Assembly (NCBI RefSeq): GCF_039538045.1
Contig: NZ_BAABBQ010000001.1
Span: forward strand, 2,440,001 to 2,504,000
From: Sphingomonas swuensis
GTDB lineage: Bacteria > Pseudomonadota > Alphaproteobacteria > Sphingomonadales > Sphingomonadaceae
DNA: 64,000 nt
Reading direction: 5' to 3'
The notes beneath the pieces were generated by a model. It was not told the DNA's origin and did no database searches. It was given only the letters and a program-made list of their open reading frames with translations. Both the position numbers and the translations under genes were made by a program. Of the stretch, positions 57,339-64,000 are shown one piece after another. The stretch's first letter is position 1. Each line of letters starts with the position of its first letter.

Positions 57339-57773
57339 ATGCGCATTGGGCTCTTCAACCTCCTCCTGCTGGCCGTGGTGGCGCTGACCTGGTGGCGCGG
57401 CCGCTTCGACGAGCGCGCTGCCGGCCTCATCTGCGTCGCTGGCAATCTGGCGACCATGCTCGTCGCCCAGAGCATGGCCACGCGTTTCCAGAGCTTCGAC
57501 CTCCTCGCCTTCCTGGTCGACCTTTGCGTCCTCGGCGCCTTCGTCGCGCTCGCGCTGAGGTCGGAGCGCTTCTGGCCGATGTGGGTCGCGGGGCTGCAGC
57601 TGACCGCGACCAGCGTCCACCTGCTCAAGCTGGTCAGTCCCGACCTCATGCGCTTCGTGTTCGGAGCCGCGCTCGCCTTCTGGTCCTACCCGATCATCCT
57701 GCTGATCGCGGTCGGCACGCTTCGGACCCAGCTGGTTGAAGGCTGGCGCGCCCGGTTGCTGGATCCCGCCTGA
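57339..57773 (+). CDS. Four-helix membrane protein of unknown function next to phoR
   Basis: A 144-residue protein with four membrane segments (about 1-18, 27-45, 54-75 and 105-128). No motif is recognised. It ends 20 bases before phoR, whose product here has no membrane segments, so the two may be co-transcribed and physically linked (inference). Starts ATG; ribosome-binding site weak. Confidence 0.65.
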   Translation: MRIGLFNLLLLAVVALTWWRGRFDERAAGLICVAGNLATMLVAQSMATRFQSFDLLAFLVDLCVLGAFVALALRSERFWPMWVAGLQLTATSVHLLKLVSPDLMRFVFGAALAFWSYPIILLIAVGTLRTQLVEGWRARLLDPA

Positions 57774-57793
57774 CCACCTAGCATTCCGGCGGC

Positions 57794-58798
57794 ATGACCG
57801 TTCCTCCGATCGCAATCGCACTGCTCGACGCGCTCGAGGAACCCACCTTGCTGGTCTCGGGCGAGCGCACCGTCGCCGCCAACCCCGCTGCCCGCAGCCT
57901 GCTCGGCGAGGGGCTGGTCGGCCAGAATATCCGCCTCGCCATCCGCCAGCCGCAGGCGCTCGACGCCATCCTTGCGGGTGGCGACCGCAAGCTCGAGGTG
58001 CTCGGAATCGGAAGCATCGACCGCAGCTGGCTGGTCCGCATCAAGCGGCTCGACCCCGGGCTGCTGCTCGTCCGGCTGACCGACCAGTCGGCCCGCCGCG
58101 CGACCGAACGGGCGCAGGTCGATTTCGTCGCCAACGCCAGCCACGAACTGCGCACCCCGCTGGCCTCGGTGCTCGGCTATTCGGAAACCCTCGCCGACGA
58201 TGCGCCGCTCGACGACGAGACCCGCCGTCGCTTCGGCGAGCAGATCCAGGTCCAGGCCGAGCGCATGCTCGCCATCATCCGCGACCTGATGGGTTTGTCG
58301 CGGATCGAGGCCGGCCGCTTCGCCGTTCTCAAGACCGGCGTCTCGCTGCCCGAACTGGTCCGCGAGGCCGCCACGGCGGCGGAAGCGCTCGCCCGTGAAC
58401 GCTCCTGCGCCATCCAGCTCGCGCTCGCGGACCCATTGCCCGCGGTCAGCGGCGATCCCGCCCAGCTCCGGCAGCTGGTCGATAACCTCCTCCACAACGC
58501 CCTCCGCTACGGCTGCCGCCCGGGTACCGAGGCGCAGGTGGAGGTCTCCCTCGAGCAGGACGGCCGCTGGCAGCGGCTCCTCGTGCGCGACCATGGCGAG
58601 GGCATCGCCGCCCGCCACATCCCCCGCCTGACCGAGCGCTTCTACCGGGTCGATGCGGCGCGCAGCCGAGACAGCGGCGGCACCGGGCTCGGGCTCGCCA
58701 TCGTCCGCCAGATCGTCGAGCGCCATCGCGGCCAGCTCGAGATCCGGAGCCGGGTCGGCCAGGGCACCGAGGTCGAGATCCGCCTCCCGCAGGGCTGA
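57794..58798 (+). CDS. phoR: Phosphate-regulon sensor histidine kinase PhoR (soluble form)
   Basis: A 334-residue kinase. It has an N-terminal PAS-like region (~1-100), an H-box with His117 (ASHELRTPLASV), N-box (DNLLHNALRY), G1 (DHGEGI), F (ERFYRVD) and G2 (GTGLGLAIV). It lies in the pst-pho cluster and so is PhoR, which phosphorylates PhoB in phosphate limitation and dephosphorylates it in excess, controlled by PstSCAB-PhoU. E. coli PhoR (431) has membrane segments; this one has none and is not preceded by room for them. The 4-TM gene upstream might provide anchoring. Confidence 0.9.
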   Translation: MTVPPIAIALLDALEEPTLLVSGERTVAANPAARSLLGEGLVGQNIRLAIRQPQALDAILAGGDRKLEVLGIGSIDRSWLVRIKRLDPGLLLVRLTDQSARRATERAQVDFVANASHELRTPLASVLGYSETLADDAPLDDETRRRFGEQIQVQAERMLAIIRDLMGLSRIEAGRFAVLKTGVSLPELVREAATAAEALARERSCAIQLALADPLPAVSGDPAQLRQLVDNLLHNALRYGCRPGTEAQVEVSLEQDGRWQRLLVRDHGEGIAARHIPRLTERFYRVDAARSRDSGGTGLGLAIVRQIVERHRGQLEIRSRVGQGTEVEIRLPQG

Positions 58799-58806
58799 GC
58801 CGGCCG

Positions 58807-58835
58807 CTGTCATCAGCCTGTCATCTTGGTGTCAC
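58807..58835 (+). promoter_or_regulatory. Pho box with three 7-bp direct repeats
   Basis: CTGTCAT-CAGC-CTGTCAT-CTTG-GTGTCAC gives three PhoB half-sites at an 11-base period, exactly the Pho-box geometry. It lies 73 bases before the pstS start. The palindrome GGCCCGT-AGC-ACGGGCC (58841-58857) follows in the leader. PhoB control of the pst operon is therefore nearly certain. Confidence 0.9.
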
Positions 58836-58908
58836 AGGAGGGCCCGTAGCACGGGCCTAGGCCGCGCCTCGGGGGGCGGGTGGTCCGCCCGAATACGAAG
58901 GATAGTCA

Positions 58909-59943
58909 ATGACCAAGATGTGGCTTGTGCTGCCCCTGGCGGCGCTGATGGGTGGCTGTGGCGGCGGCAACAGCAGCAATGCGGCCAACCAGCTGAAGAT
59001 CGTCGGTTCGTCGACCGTCTATCCGTTCACGACCGCAGTCGCCGAGGCTTTCCAGAAGGCCAATGCCGGGACCAGCGTGATCGTCGAATCGACTGGCACC
59101 GGTTCGGGCATCAAGCTCTTCTGCGGTGGCGTCGGGCAGAACTTCCCCGACATGGTCAACGCTTCCCGGCCGATGAAGAAGAGCGAGTATGACGCTTGTG
59201 CCGCCGCCGGCGCCAAGCAGGTCATCGAGGTGCCGATTGGGATCGACGGGCTGACTCTCATCGAATCGAACAAGGCCGAGCCGCTCAAGGTCAGCCTTGC
59301 CGACATCTACGCCGCCGTCGCCGCCAACCCTTATGGCAAGGGGCCGAACAAGGCGCAGACCTGGAAGGACGTCAATCCGGCGCTTCCCGCGCTCAAGATC
59401 CGGGTCCTCGGCCCGCCGCCGACCAGCGGCACCCGCGACAGCTTCGCCGAACTGATGCTCACCAAGGGCTGCGAGAGCGACCCCGCGATGAAGGCGCTCA
59501 AGAAGAGCGACGAGGCCAAGCACAAGGACCTCTGCACCAAGGTGCGCGAGGACGGCCTGTTCGTCGAGGCCGGCGAGAACGACAACCTTCTCGTCCAGAA
59601 GGTCGAGGCCGACCCCGGCACCATCGGCGTGCTCGGCTACAGCTTCCTTTCCGCCAACGCCGACAAGATCCGCCCAGTCGAGGTCGGCGGCGTGCTTCCG
59701 ACCGAAGCCACCATCCAGGACCTCTCCTACCCCGGCGCGCGCAAGCTCTACATCTACGCCAAGGGCGAGCATGCGGCGGTCAAGCCGTCGATGAAGGCCT
59801 TCCTTGCGCAGTTCGCAAAGGAGTGGAGCACCGGCGGGCTGCTCGAGAAGCGTGGCCTGGTCCCGTTCAAGGGCGCCGACGCCACGACCGCCAACGCCGC
59901 CGCGACCGGCATGACGCCGCTCGACCCGTCGACCCTCAAGTAA
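58909..59943 (+). CDS. pstS: Phosphate ABC transporter substrate-binding protein PstS
   Basis: PstS binds phosphate in the periplasm and delivers it to PstCA. The 344-residue protein starts with a lipoprotein signal (MTKMWLVLPLAALMGGC, Cys17), followed by the family NQLKIVGSSTVYPFTTAVAE. The ligand-binding loops include ESTGTGSGIKLFC and PPTSGTRDSFAELM. It is the first gene after the Pho box, 23 bases before pstC. Confidence 0.97.
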   Translation: MTKMWLVLPLAALMGGCGGGNSSNAANQLKIVGSSTVYPFTTAVAEAFQKANAGTSVIVESTGTGSGIKLFCGGVGQNFPDMVNASRPMKKSEYDACAAAGAKQVIEVPIGIDGLTLIESNKAEPLKVSLADIYAAVAANPYGKGPNKAQTWKDVNPALPALKIRVLGPPPTSGTRDSFAELMLTKGCESDPAMKALKKSDEAKHKDLCTKVREDGLFVEAGENDNLLVQKVEADPGTIGVLGYSFLSANADKIRPVEVGGVLPTEATIQDLSYPGARKLYIYAKGEHAAVKPSMKAFLAQFAKEWSTGGLLEKRGLVPFKGADATTANAAATGMTPLDPSTLK

Positions 59944-59966
59944 AGACGGGCTGAGGCCGCGCCATC

Positions 59967-61358
59967 ATGAGTATCGGGCTCGGCCTGCTTGTCGTGCTGC
60001 TGGTGGCCGCTGCCGCCTTCGTCGTCGCCCGTGGGCGCGCGGCGGGGCTGCAGGGCGCCGGCAGCACGCGTCGGCGGCTCAACAGCCTGCCGACCTACCA
60101 CGGCATCTATGCCGCGCTGTGGGCCGCGCTTCCCGCGCTGCTGTTCCTTGCCATCTGGGCTCCGGTCCAGGGCGGGCTGGTCAAGCAGGACGTGCTCGCC
60201 AGCCCCGCCGGCCAGCAGCTTCCCGCCTTCGACCTCGCCCGCGATTCGATCCTGTCCGAGGCTGCAGCGGTCGCGACCGGTGCTTCCGACCTCGCCTTCA
60301 ACCCGCTCGCCCAGGCGCTCGTGCCCGTCTACGAGGCCGCGCTCGGCCGCTACGGGCTGATCGGAAGCGGCTTCGCCCTGCTCCTCGCGCTCGCCGGCGC
60401 GGGCTTCGCCATCACCCGCGTCTCGCCCACGCTTCGCGCCCGCGCCGGGGTCGAGCGCTGGGTGATGGGCCTGCTCGTCGCCGCTTCGCTGATCGCGATC
60501 CTGACGACTTTCGGGATCGTCCTCTCGCTGCTGTTCGAGACGATGCGCTTCTTCTCGATGGTCGACGCCAGCGACTTCCTGTTCGGCACGACCTGGTCCC
60601 CGCAGGTCGCGATCCGCGCCGACCAGGCCGGTTCGTCGGGCGCCTTCGGCTCGATCCCGCTCTTCTGGGGCACCATCTTCATCGGCGCGATCATCGCGAT
60701 GATCGTCGCCATCCCGCTCGGGCTGATGAGCGCGATCTTCCTCACCCAATATGCCCCGGCGAAGCTGCGCAAGCTGCTCAAGCCGCTGCTCGAGATCCTC
60801 GCCGGCGTGCCGACCGTGGTCTACGGCTACTTCGCCGCGCTGACGGTCGCCCCCCTGGTCCGCGACCTCGGGCTCGCAATCGGTATCAGCAGCGCTTCGA
60901 GCGAAAGCGCGCTCGCCGCCGGGCTCGTCATGGGCGTGATGATCATCCCCTTCGTCAGCTCGATGGCCGATGACAGCATCGCCGCCGTTCCCCAGTCGAT
61001 GCGCGACGGCAGCCTGGCGCTGGGCGCGACCCGCTCGGAGACGATCCGCAAGGTCATCCTTCCCGCCGCCCTTCCCGGCGTGGTCGGCGGCGTGCTTCTG
61101 GCGATCAGCCGGGCGATCGGCGAGACGATGATCGTGGTCATGGCCGCCGGCCTTGCCGCCAACATGACCGCCAACCCGTTCGCCAGCGTGACCACCGTCA
61201 CCACCCAGATCGTCCAGCTGCTGACCGGCGACCAAGAGTTCGACAGCCCCAAGACCCTCGCCGCCTTCGCGCTCGGGCTGGTGCTGTTCCTCGTCACCCT
61301 GCTCCTCAACCTCATCGCGCTGCGGGTCGTCCGCCGCTACCGGGAAGCCTATGAATAA
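59967..61358 (+). CDS. pstC: Phosphate ABC transporter permease PstC
   Basis: A 463-residue inner-membrane permease with an extended N-terminal region (two extra helices and a periplasmic part) before the ABC-2/PstC permease core. The EAA-like loop (AVPQSMRDGSLALGATRSET) contacts PstB. It overlaps pstA by 8 bases. It imports phosphate with PstA. Confidence 0.95.
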   Translation: MSIGLGLLVVLLVAAAAFVVARGRAAGLQGAGSTRRRLNSLPTYHGIYAALWAALPALLFLAIWAPVQGGLVKQDVLASPAGQQLPAFDLARDSILSEAAAVATGASDLAFNPLAQALVPVYEAALGRYGLIGSGFALLLALAGAGFAITRVSPTLRARAGVERWVMGLLVAASLIAILTTFGIVLSLLFETMRFFSMVDASDFLFGTTWSPQVAIRADQAGSSGAFGSIPLFWGTIFIGAIIAMIVAIPLGLMSAIFLTQYAPAKLRKLLKPLLEILAGVPTVVYGYFAALTVAPLVRDLGLAIGISSASSESALAAGLVMGVMIIPFVSSMADDSIAAVPQSMRDGSLALGATRSETIRKVILPAALPGVVGGVLLAISRAIGETMIVVMAAGLAANMTANPFASVTTVTTQIVQLLTGDQEFDSPKTLAAFALGLVLFLVTLLLNLIALRVVRRYREAYE

Positions 61359-62244
61359 GCCCTCGTCCCGCTGGGCGAGCGAGGCGATGACCAAGCGCAT
61401 CGCCCGCCGCTACGCCGCCGAGCGCCGGTTCAAGGCGCTGGGGCTGCTCGCCGTCGGCGTCAGCCTCGCCTTCCTCGCCTTCCTGCTCGTCACCATGACG
61501 GTCCGCGGGGTCGGCGGCTTCTCGTCCACCTTCCTCACCGCGAGCGACGCGACCGACCCGATGATGGTTGGCGTCTGGGGCGCGCTCAAGGGCTCGTTCC
61601 TGACCATCATCGTGACGATGGCGCTGGCCTTCCCGGTCGGGGTGCTGGCCGCCGTCTACCTCGAGGAGTTCGCCAAGCGGAACCGCTGGAACGACTTCAT
61701 CGAGGTCAGCATCAACAACCTCGCCGCGGTGCCCTCGATCATCTTCGGACTGCTCGGCCTCGCGGTGTTCCTGAACGTCATGAACCTGCCGCGCTCGGCC
61801 GCGCTGGTCGGCGGGCTGACGCTCGCGCTGATGACCATGCCGGTAATCGTCATCGCCGGGCGCAACGCCATCAAGGCGGTGCCGCCCTCGATCCGCGACG
61901 CCGCACTCGGGGTCGGCGCGTCGAAGATGCAGGTCGTCTTCCACCACGTCCTCCCGCTCGCGCTGCCTGGGATCCTTACCGGCACCATCATCGGCATGGC
62001 CCGCGCCCTGGGCGAGACCGCACCGCTGCTGATGATCGGCATGCGCGCCTTTATCGTCTCGCCGCCGCAGGGGATCACCGACCCCGCCACTGTTCTCCCG
62101 GTCCAGATTTTCCTCTGGTCCGACGAGGTCGATCGCGCGTTCGTCGAGAAGACCAGCGCCGCGATCATCGTCCTCCTGCTGTTCATGCTGATGATGAACG
62201 GCCTCGCCATCTATCTTCGCAATCGCTTCGAGCGCCGCTGGTAA
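61351..62244 (+). CDS. pstA: Phosphate ABC transporter permease PstA
   Basis: A 297-residue permease with six helices and the EAA loop (AVPPSIRDAALGVGASKMQV). It forms the channel with PstC. It ends 12 bases before pstB. Length is typical. Confidence 0.95.
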   Translation: MNKPSSRWASEAMTKRIARRYAAERRFKALGLLAVGVSLAFLAFLLVTMTVRGVGGFSSTFLTASDATDPMMVGVWGALKGSFLTIIVTMALAFPVGVLAAVYLEEFAKRNRWNDFIEVSINNLAAVPSIIFGLLGLAVFLNVMNLPRSAALVGGLTLALMTMPVIVIAGRNAIKAVPPSIRDAALGVGASKMQVVFHHVLPLALPGILTGTIIGMARALGETAPLLMIGMRAFIVSPPQGITDPATVLPVQIFLWSDEVDRAFVEKTSAAIIVLLLFMLMMNGLAIYLRNRFERRW

Positions 62245-62256
62245 GGCCCGCAACCA

Positions 62257-63186
62257 ATGACCGACGAAAAGCAGCCCATCCTGACCAACTCGGCGGTACC
62301 CTTCCCGTCGACTGTGGTCGCGCGCGTGGCGTCCGAGAACGATCCCCTCGCCCCCGGCCTTCCACCCGAGGAGCAGCAGTCGGCATCGACAAACCGTGCG
62401 GCCCCGGCGGTCGACCTCGACCCCGGCACTTCGCCCAAGATGCGGGCCGAGGACGTCAAGGTCTATTACGGTGAGAAGCAGGCGCTGAAGGGCGTCTCGA
62501 TCGAGGTGCACGACGACAAGGTCACCGCCTTCATCGGCCCGTCGGGCTGCGGCAAGTCGACCTTCCTGCGCTGCCTCAACCGGATGAACGACACGATCGC
62601 CGGCGCCCGCGTGACCGGCACGATCACCCTCGATGGCGAAGACATCACCTCGCCCGACATGGACGTCGTCCAACTCCGCGCCCGGGTCGGCATGGTGTTC
62701 CAGAAGCCCAACCCCTTCCCCAAGTCGATCTTCGAGAACGTCGCCTACGGGCCGCGCATCCACGGCCTCGCCAGCGGCAAGGACGAAATGGACGCGATCG
62801 TCGAGAAGAGCCTTCGCCGCGCGGGCCTGTGGGACGAGGTCAAGGATCGCCTCGGCGAAAGCGGCACTGCGCTTTCGGGCGGCCAGCAGCAGCGCCTGTG
62901 CATCGCCCGCGCCATCGCGGTCGACCCCGAGGTCATCCTGATGGACGAGCCCTGCTCGGCGCTCGACCCGATCGCCACCGCCAAGATCGAGGAGCTCATC
63001 CACGAGCTTCGCGGCCGCTACGCCATCGCGATCGTCACCCACAACATGCAGCAGGCGGCGCGGGTCAGCCAGCGGACCGCCTTCTTCCACCTCGGCGAAC
63101 TGATCGAATACGGCAAGACGAGCGACATCTTCACCAATCCGCGCGAGCAGCGCACCCAGGACTACATCACCGGCCGCTACGGCTGA
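62257..63186 (+). CDS. pstB: Phosphate ABC transporter ATP-binding protein PstB
   Basis: A 309-residue ABC ATPase. It has a Walker A ([10 protein letters not shown]), Q-loop ([11 protein letters not shown]), signature ([13 protein letters not shown]), Walker B ([13 protein letters not shown]) and switch His (IVTHNMQQA). The ~50 residues before [19 protein letters not shown] exceed the usual PstB (about 257 in E. coli) and are disordered and Pro/Ser-rich, so a later start cannot be excluded. It drives phosphate uptake and signals to PhoR through PhoU. Confidence 0.96.
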   Translation: MTDEKQPILTNSAVPFPSTVVARVASENDPLAPGLPPEEQQSASTNRAAPAVDLDPGTSPKMRAEDVKVYYGEKQALKGVSIEVHDDKVTAFIGPSGCGKSTFLRCLNRMNDTIAGARVTGTITLDGEDITSPDMDVVQLRARVGMVFQKPNPFPKSIFENVAYGPRIHGLASGKDEMDAIVEKSLRRAGLWDEVKDRLGESGTALSGGQQQRLCIARAIAVDPEVILMDEPCSALDPIATAKIEELIHELRGRYAIAIVTHNMQQAARVSQRTAFFHLGELIEYGKTSDIFTNPREQRTQDYITGRYG

Positions 63187-63199
63187 GGGGAGCTTATCT

Positions 63200-63895
63200 G
63201 TGGCAACTCAGGGACATACGCTGAAGGCTTTCGACGAGGATCTCGACCGCCTCCGGGCGCTCATCACCGAGATGGGCGGCCGGGCCGAGCATGCGATCAT
63301 CGAGGCGATGCGCTGCCTGTCCGAGCGCGACCTCGACGGCGCGCTTCGGGTGATCGAGGAAGACAAGAAGATCGACGCGCTCGAGGCGGAGACCGAACGC
63401 CGCGCGATCCAGATCATCGCGTTGCGTGCGCCGATGGCTGGCGACCTTCGCGACGTCGTCGCCGCGCTCAAGATCTCGGGCGTGGTCGAGCGCATCGGCG
63501 ACTATGCCAAGAACATCGCCAAGCGCGTGCCGCTGTTAGAAGGCGCGGCCAAGATCGAGCCGCTGTCGCTGCTGCCCGAAATGGCCCGCATCGCCACCGC
63601 GATGGTCCATGACGTGCTCAACGCCTTCGTCCAGCGCGACTCCGACGCCGCCCTTCGGGTGTGCGAGCGCGACAAGGCGGTCGACGATTTCTACGACAGC
63701 ATCTTCCGCACGCTCCTCACCCACATGATGGAGAACCCGCACATCATCGGGCAGTCGGCGCACCTGCTGTTCGTCGCCAAGAACCTCGAGCGGGTCGGCG
63801 ACCACGCCACCAACATTGCCGAGATGGTCTTCTACGCCGCGACCGGCCAGCAGATGGCGGACCGGGTCAAGGGCGCTGAAGGGCTGTCCAGCTGA
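63200..63895 (+). CDS. phoU: Phosphate signalling protein PhoU
   Basis: A 231-residue helical protein with two PhoU repeats (KAFDEDLDRLRALITEMGGR and later MARIATAMVHDVLNAFVQRD), each with the metal-binding motif (e.g. ERIGDYAKNIAKR and ERVGDHATNIAEM). It conveys the state of PstSCAB to PhoR. GTG start at 63200 with GGGGAG upstream. Its stop shares one base with the phoB start (TGATG). Confidence 0.97.
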   Translation: MATQGHTLKAFDEDLDRLRALITEMGGRAEHAIIEAMRCLSERDLDGALRVIEEDKKIDALEAETERRAIQIIALRAPMAGDLRDVVAALKISGVVERIGDYAKNIAKRVPLLEGAAKIEPLSLLPEMARIATAMVHDVLNAFVQRDSDAALRVCERDKAVDDFYDSIFRTLLTHMMENPHIIGQSAHLLFVAKNLERVGDHATNIAEMVFYAATGQQMADRVKGAEGLSS

Positions 63896-64000
63896 TGGCC
63901 GGGGCCAAGCGCCTCCTGCTGGTCGAGGACGACCGCTCGCTCGCCGACCTCATCACCTTCCATTTCGAGCGCGACGGCTATGTCGTCACGCGCACCGGTG
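63895..64000 (+). CDS. phoB: Phosphate-regulon response regulator PhoB (start only; cut by window edge)
   Basis: The first 35 codons of a receiver domain are present (MAGAKRLLLVEDDRSLADLI). The acidic pair for Mg binding is in VEDD. Coupled to phoU, it is PhoB by position, the partner of PhoR. The phosphorylated Asp, the remainder of the receiver and the winged helix lie beyond the window. Confidence 0.9.
   Translation, partial: MAGAKRLLLVEDDRSLADLITFHFERDGYVVTRTG

Noticed and set aside
59754..63090. Long reverse frames (548 and 592 codons) opposite pstC, pstA and pstB
   Set aside because: Mirror frames of well-supported Pst genes; the sequences are His/Asp/Arg-rich with no family features.

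Overview
The window looks like one continuous piece of chromosome from a high-GC alphaproteobacterium, most likely a member of the Sphingomonadales. Pointers are the alpha ribosomal operon rpsM-rpsK-rpoA-rplQ without rpsD, a CtrA-type DNA-binding domain, the NDUFA9-like/uppP pair, several short-chain dehydrogenases and acyl-CoA dehydrogenases, an HWE-family histidine kinase, and mirror-image intergenic repeats of a type I associate with sphingomonads. This assignment is inference from gene content. I see no insertion sequence, integrase, prophage, CRISPR array or plasmid gene. Nearly all sequence is coding and no gene-free gap exceeds about 240 bases.

Layout. 1-4 kb: the start of typA (reverse), a small basic protein, an MFS exporter, a small membrane protein and panB. 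3.9-7.5 kb: yfgM-like, bamB and der, an order also found in enterobacteria, linking outer-membrane assembly to ribosome biogenesis. 7.5-10.1 kb: a histidine phosphotransfer protein, a DUF418 membrane protein, and bacterioferritin with its ferredoxin Bfd. 10.1-17.6 kb: a fatty-acid or acyl-CoA beta-oxidation cluster with three acyl-CoA dehydrogenases, two SDRs and a FadB-like fusion enzyme. 17.6-20.7 kb: an orphan LuxR-type sensor domain, a PepSY/ferric-reductase-like pair, an L,D-transpeptidase and an unknown exported protein. 20.7-29.3 kb: guaA, a Tyr/Gly-rich exported protein, a second L,D-transpeptidase, a prolyl oligopeptidase, an M20 peptidase and an OPT transporter (peptide use). 29.5-36.6 kb: queF and a sulfurtransferase, then on the reverse strand ribF-ileS-lspA-bamF-like, a receiver-less CtrA-like regulator and a small unknown gene.

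36.8-39.3 kb: the alpha operon, ended by a strong terminator. 39.4-41.9 kb: an exported protein, uppP, an NDUFA9-like protein and tRNA-Leu(CAG). 41.9-48.5 kb: tamA-tamB followed by an unrecognised 55-residue lipoprotein whose start overlaps the tamB stop. 48.7-53.1 kb: an ABC1/UbiB-like kinase, a DCC thiol protein and an HWE kinase/receiver pair. 53.1-57.8 kb: gamma-carbonic anhydrase, pirin, a proline-rich membrane protein, tRNA-Tyr(GTA), a membrane-tethered LuxR-type regulator and two small unknown genes. 57.8-64 kb: the phosphate system phoR-pstS-pstC-pstA-pstB-phoU-phoB (phoB cut by the window end), with a three-repeat Pho box before pstS.

No complete novel defence or metabolic system is evident. 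The points I would follow up are the lipoprotein coupled to tamB, the matching Fur-like palindromes before bfd and the ferric-reductase-like gene, the CtrA-like DNA-binding protein with a coiled coil in place of a receiver, the sensor domain lacking its HTH, the acyl-CoA dehydrogenase pair in which one partner lacks the usual catalytic Glu, and the PhoR without membrane segments next to a four-helix membrane protein.
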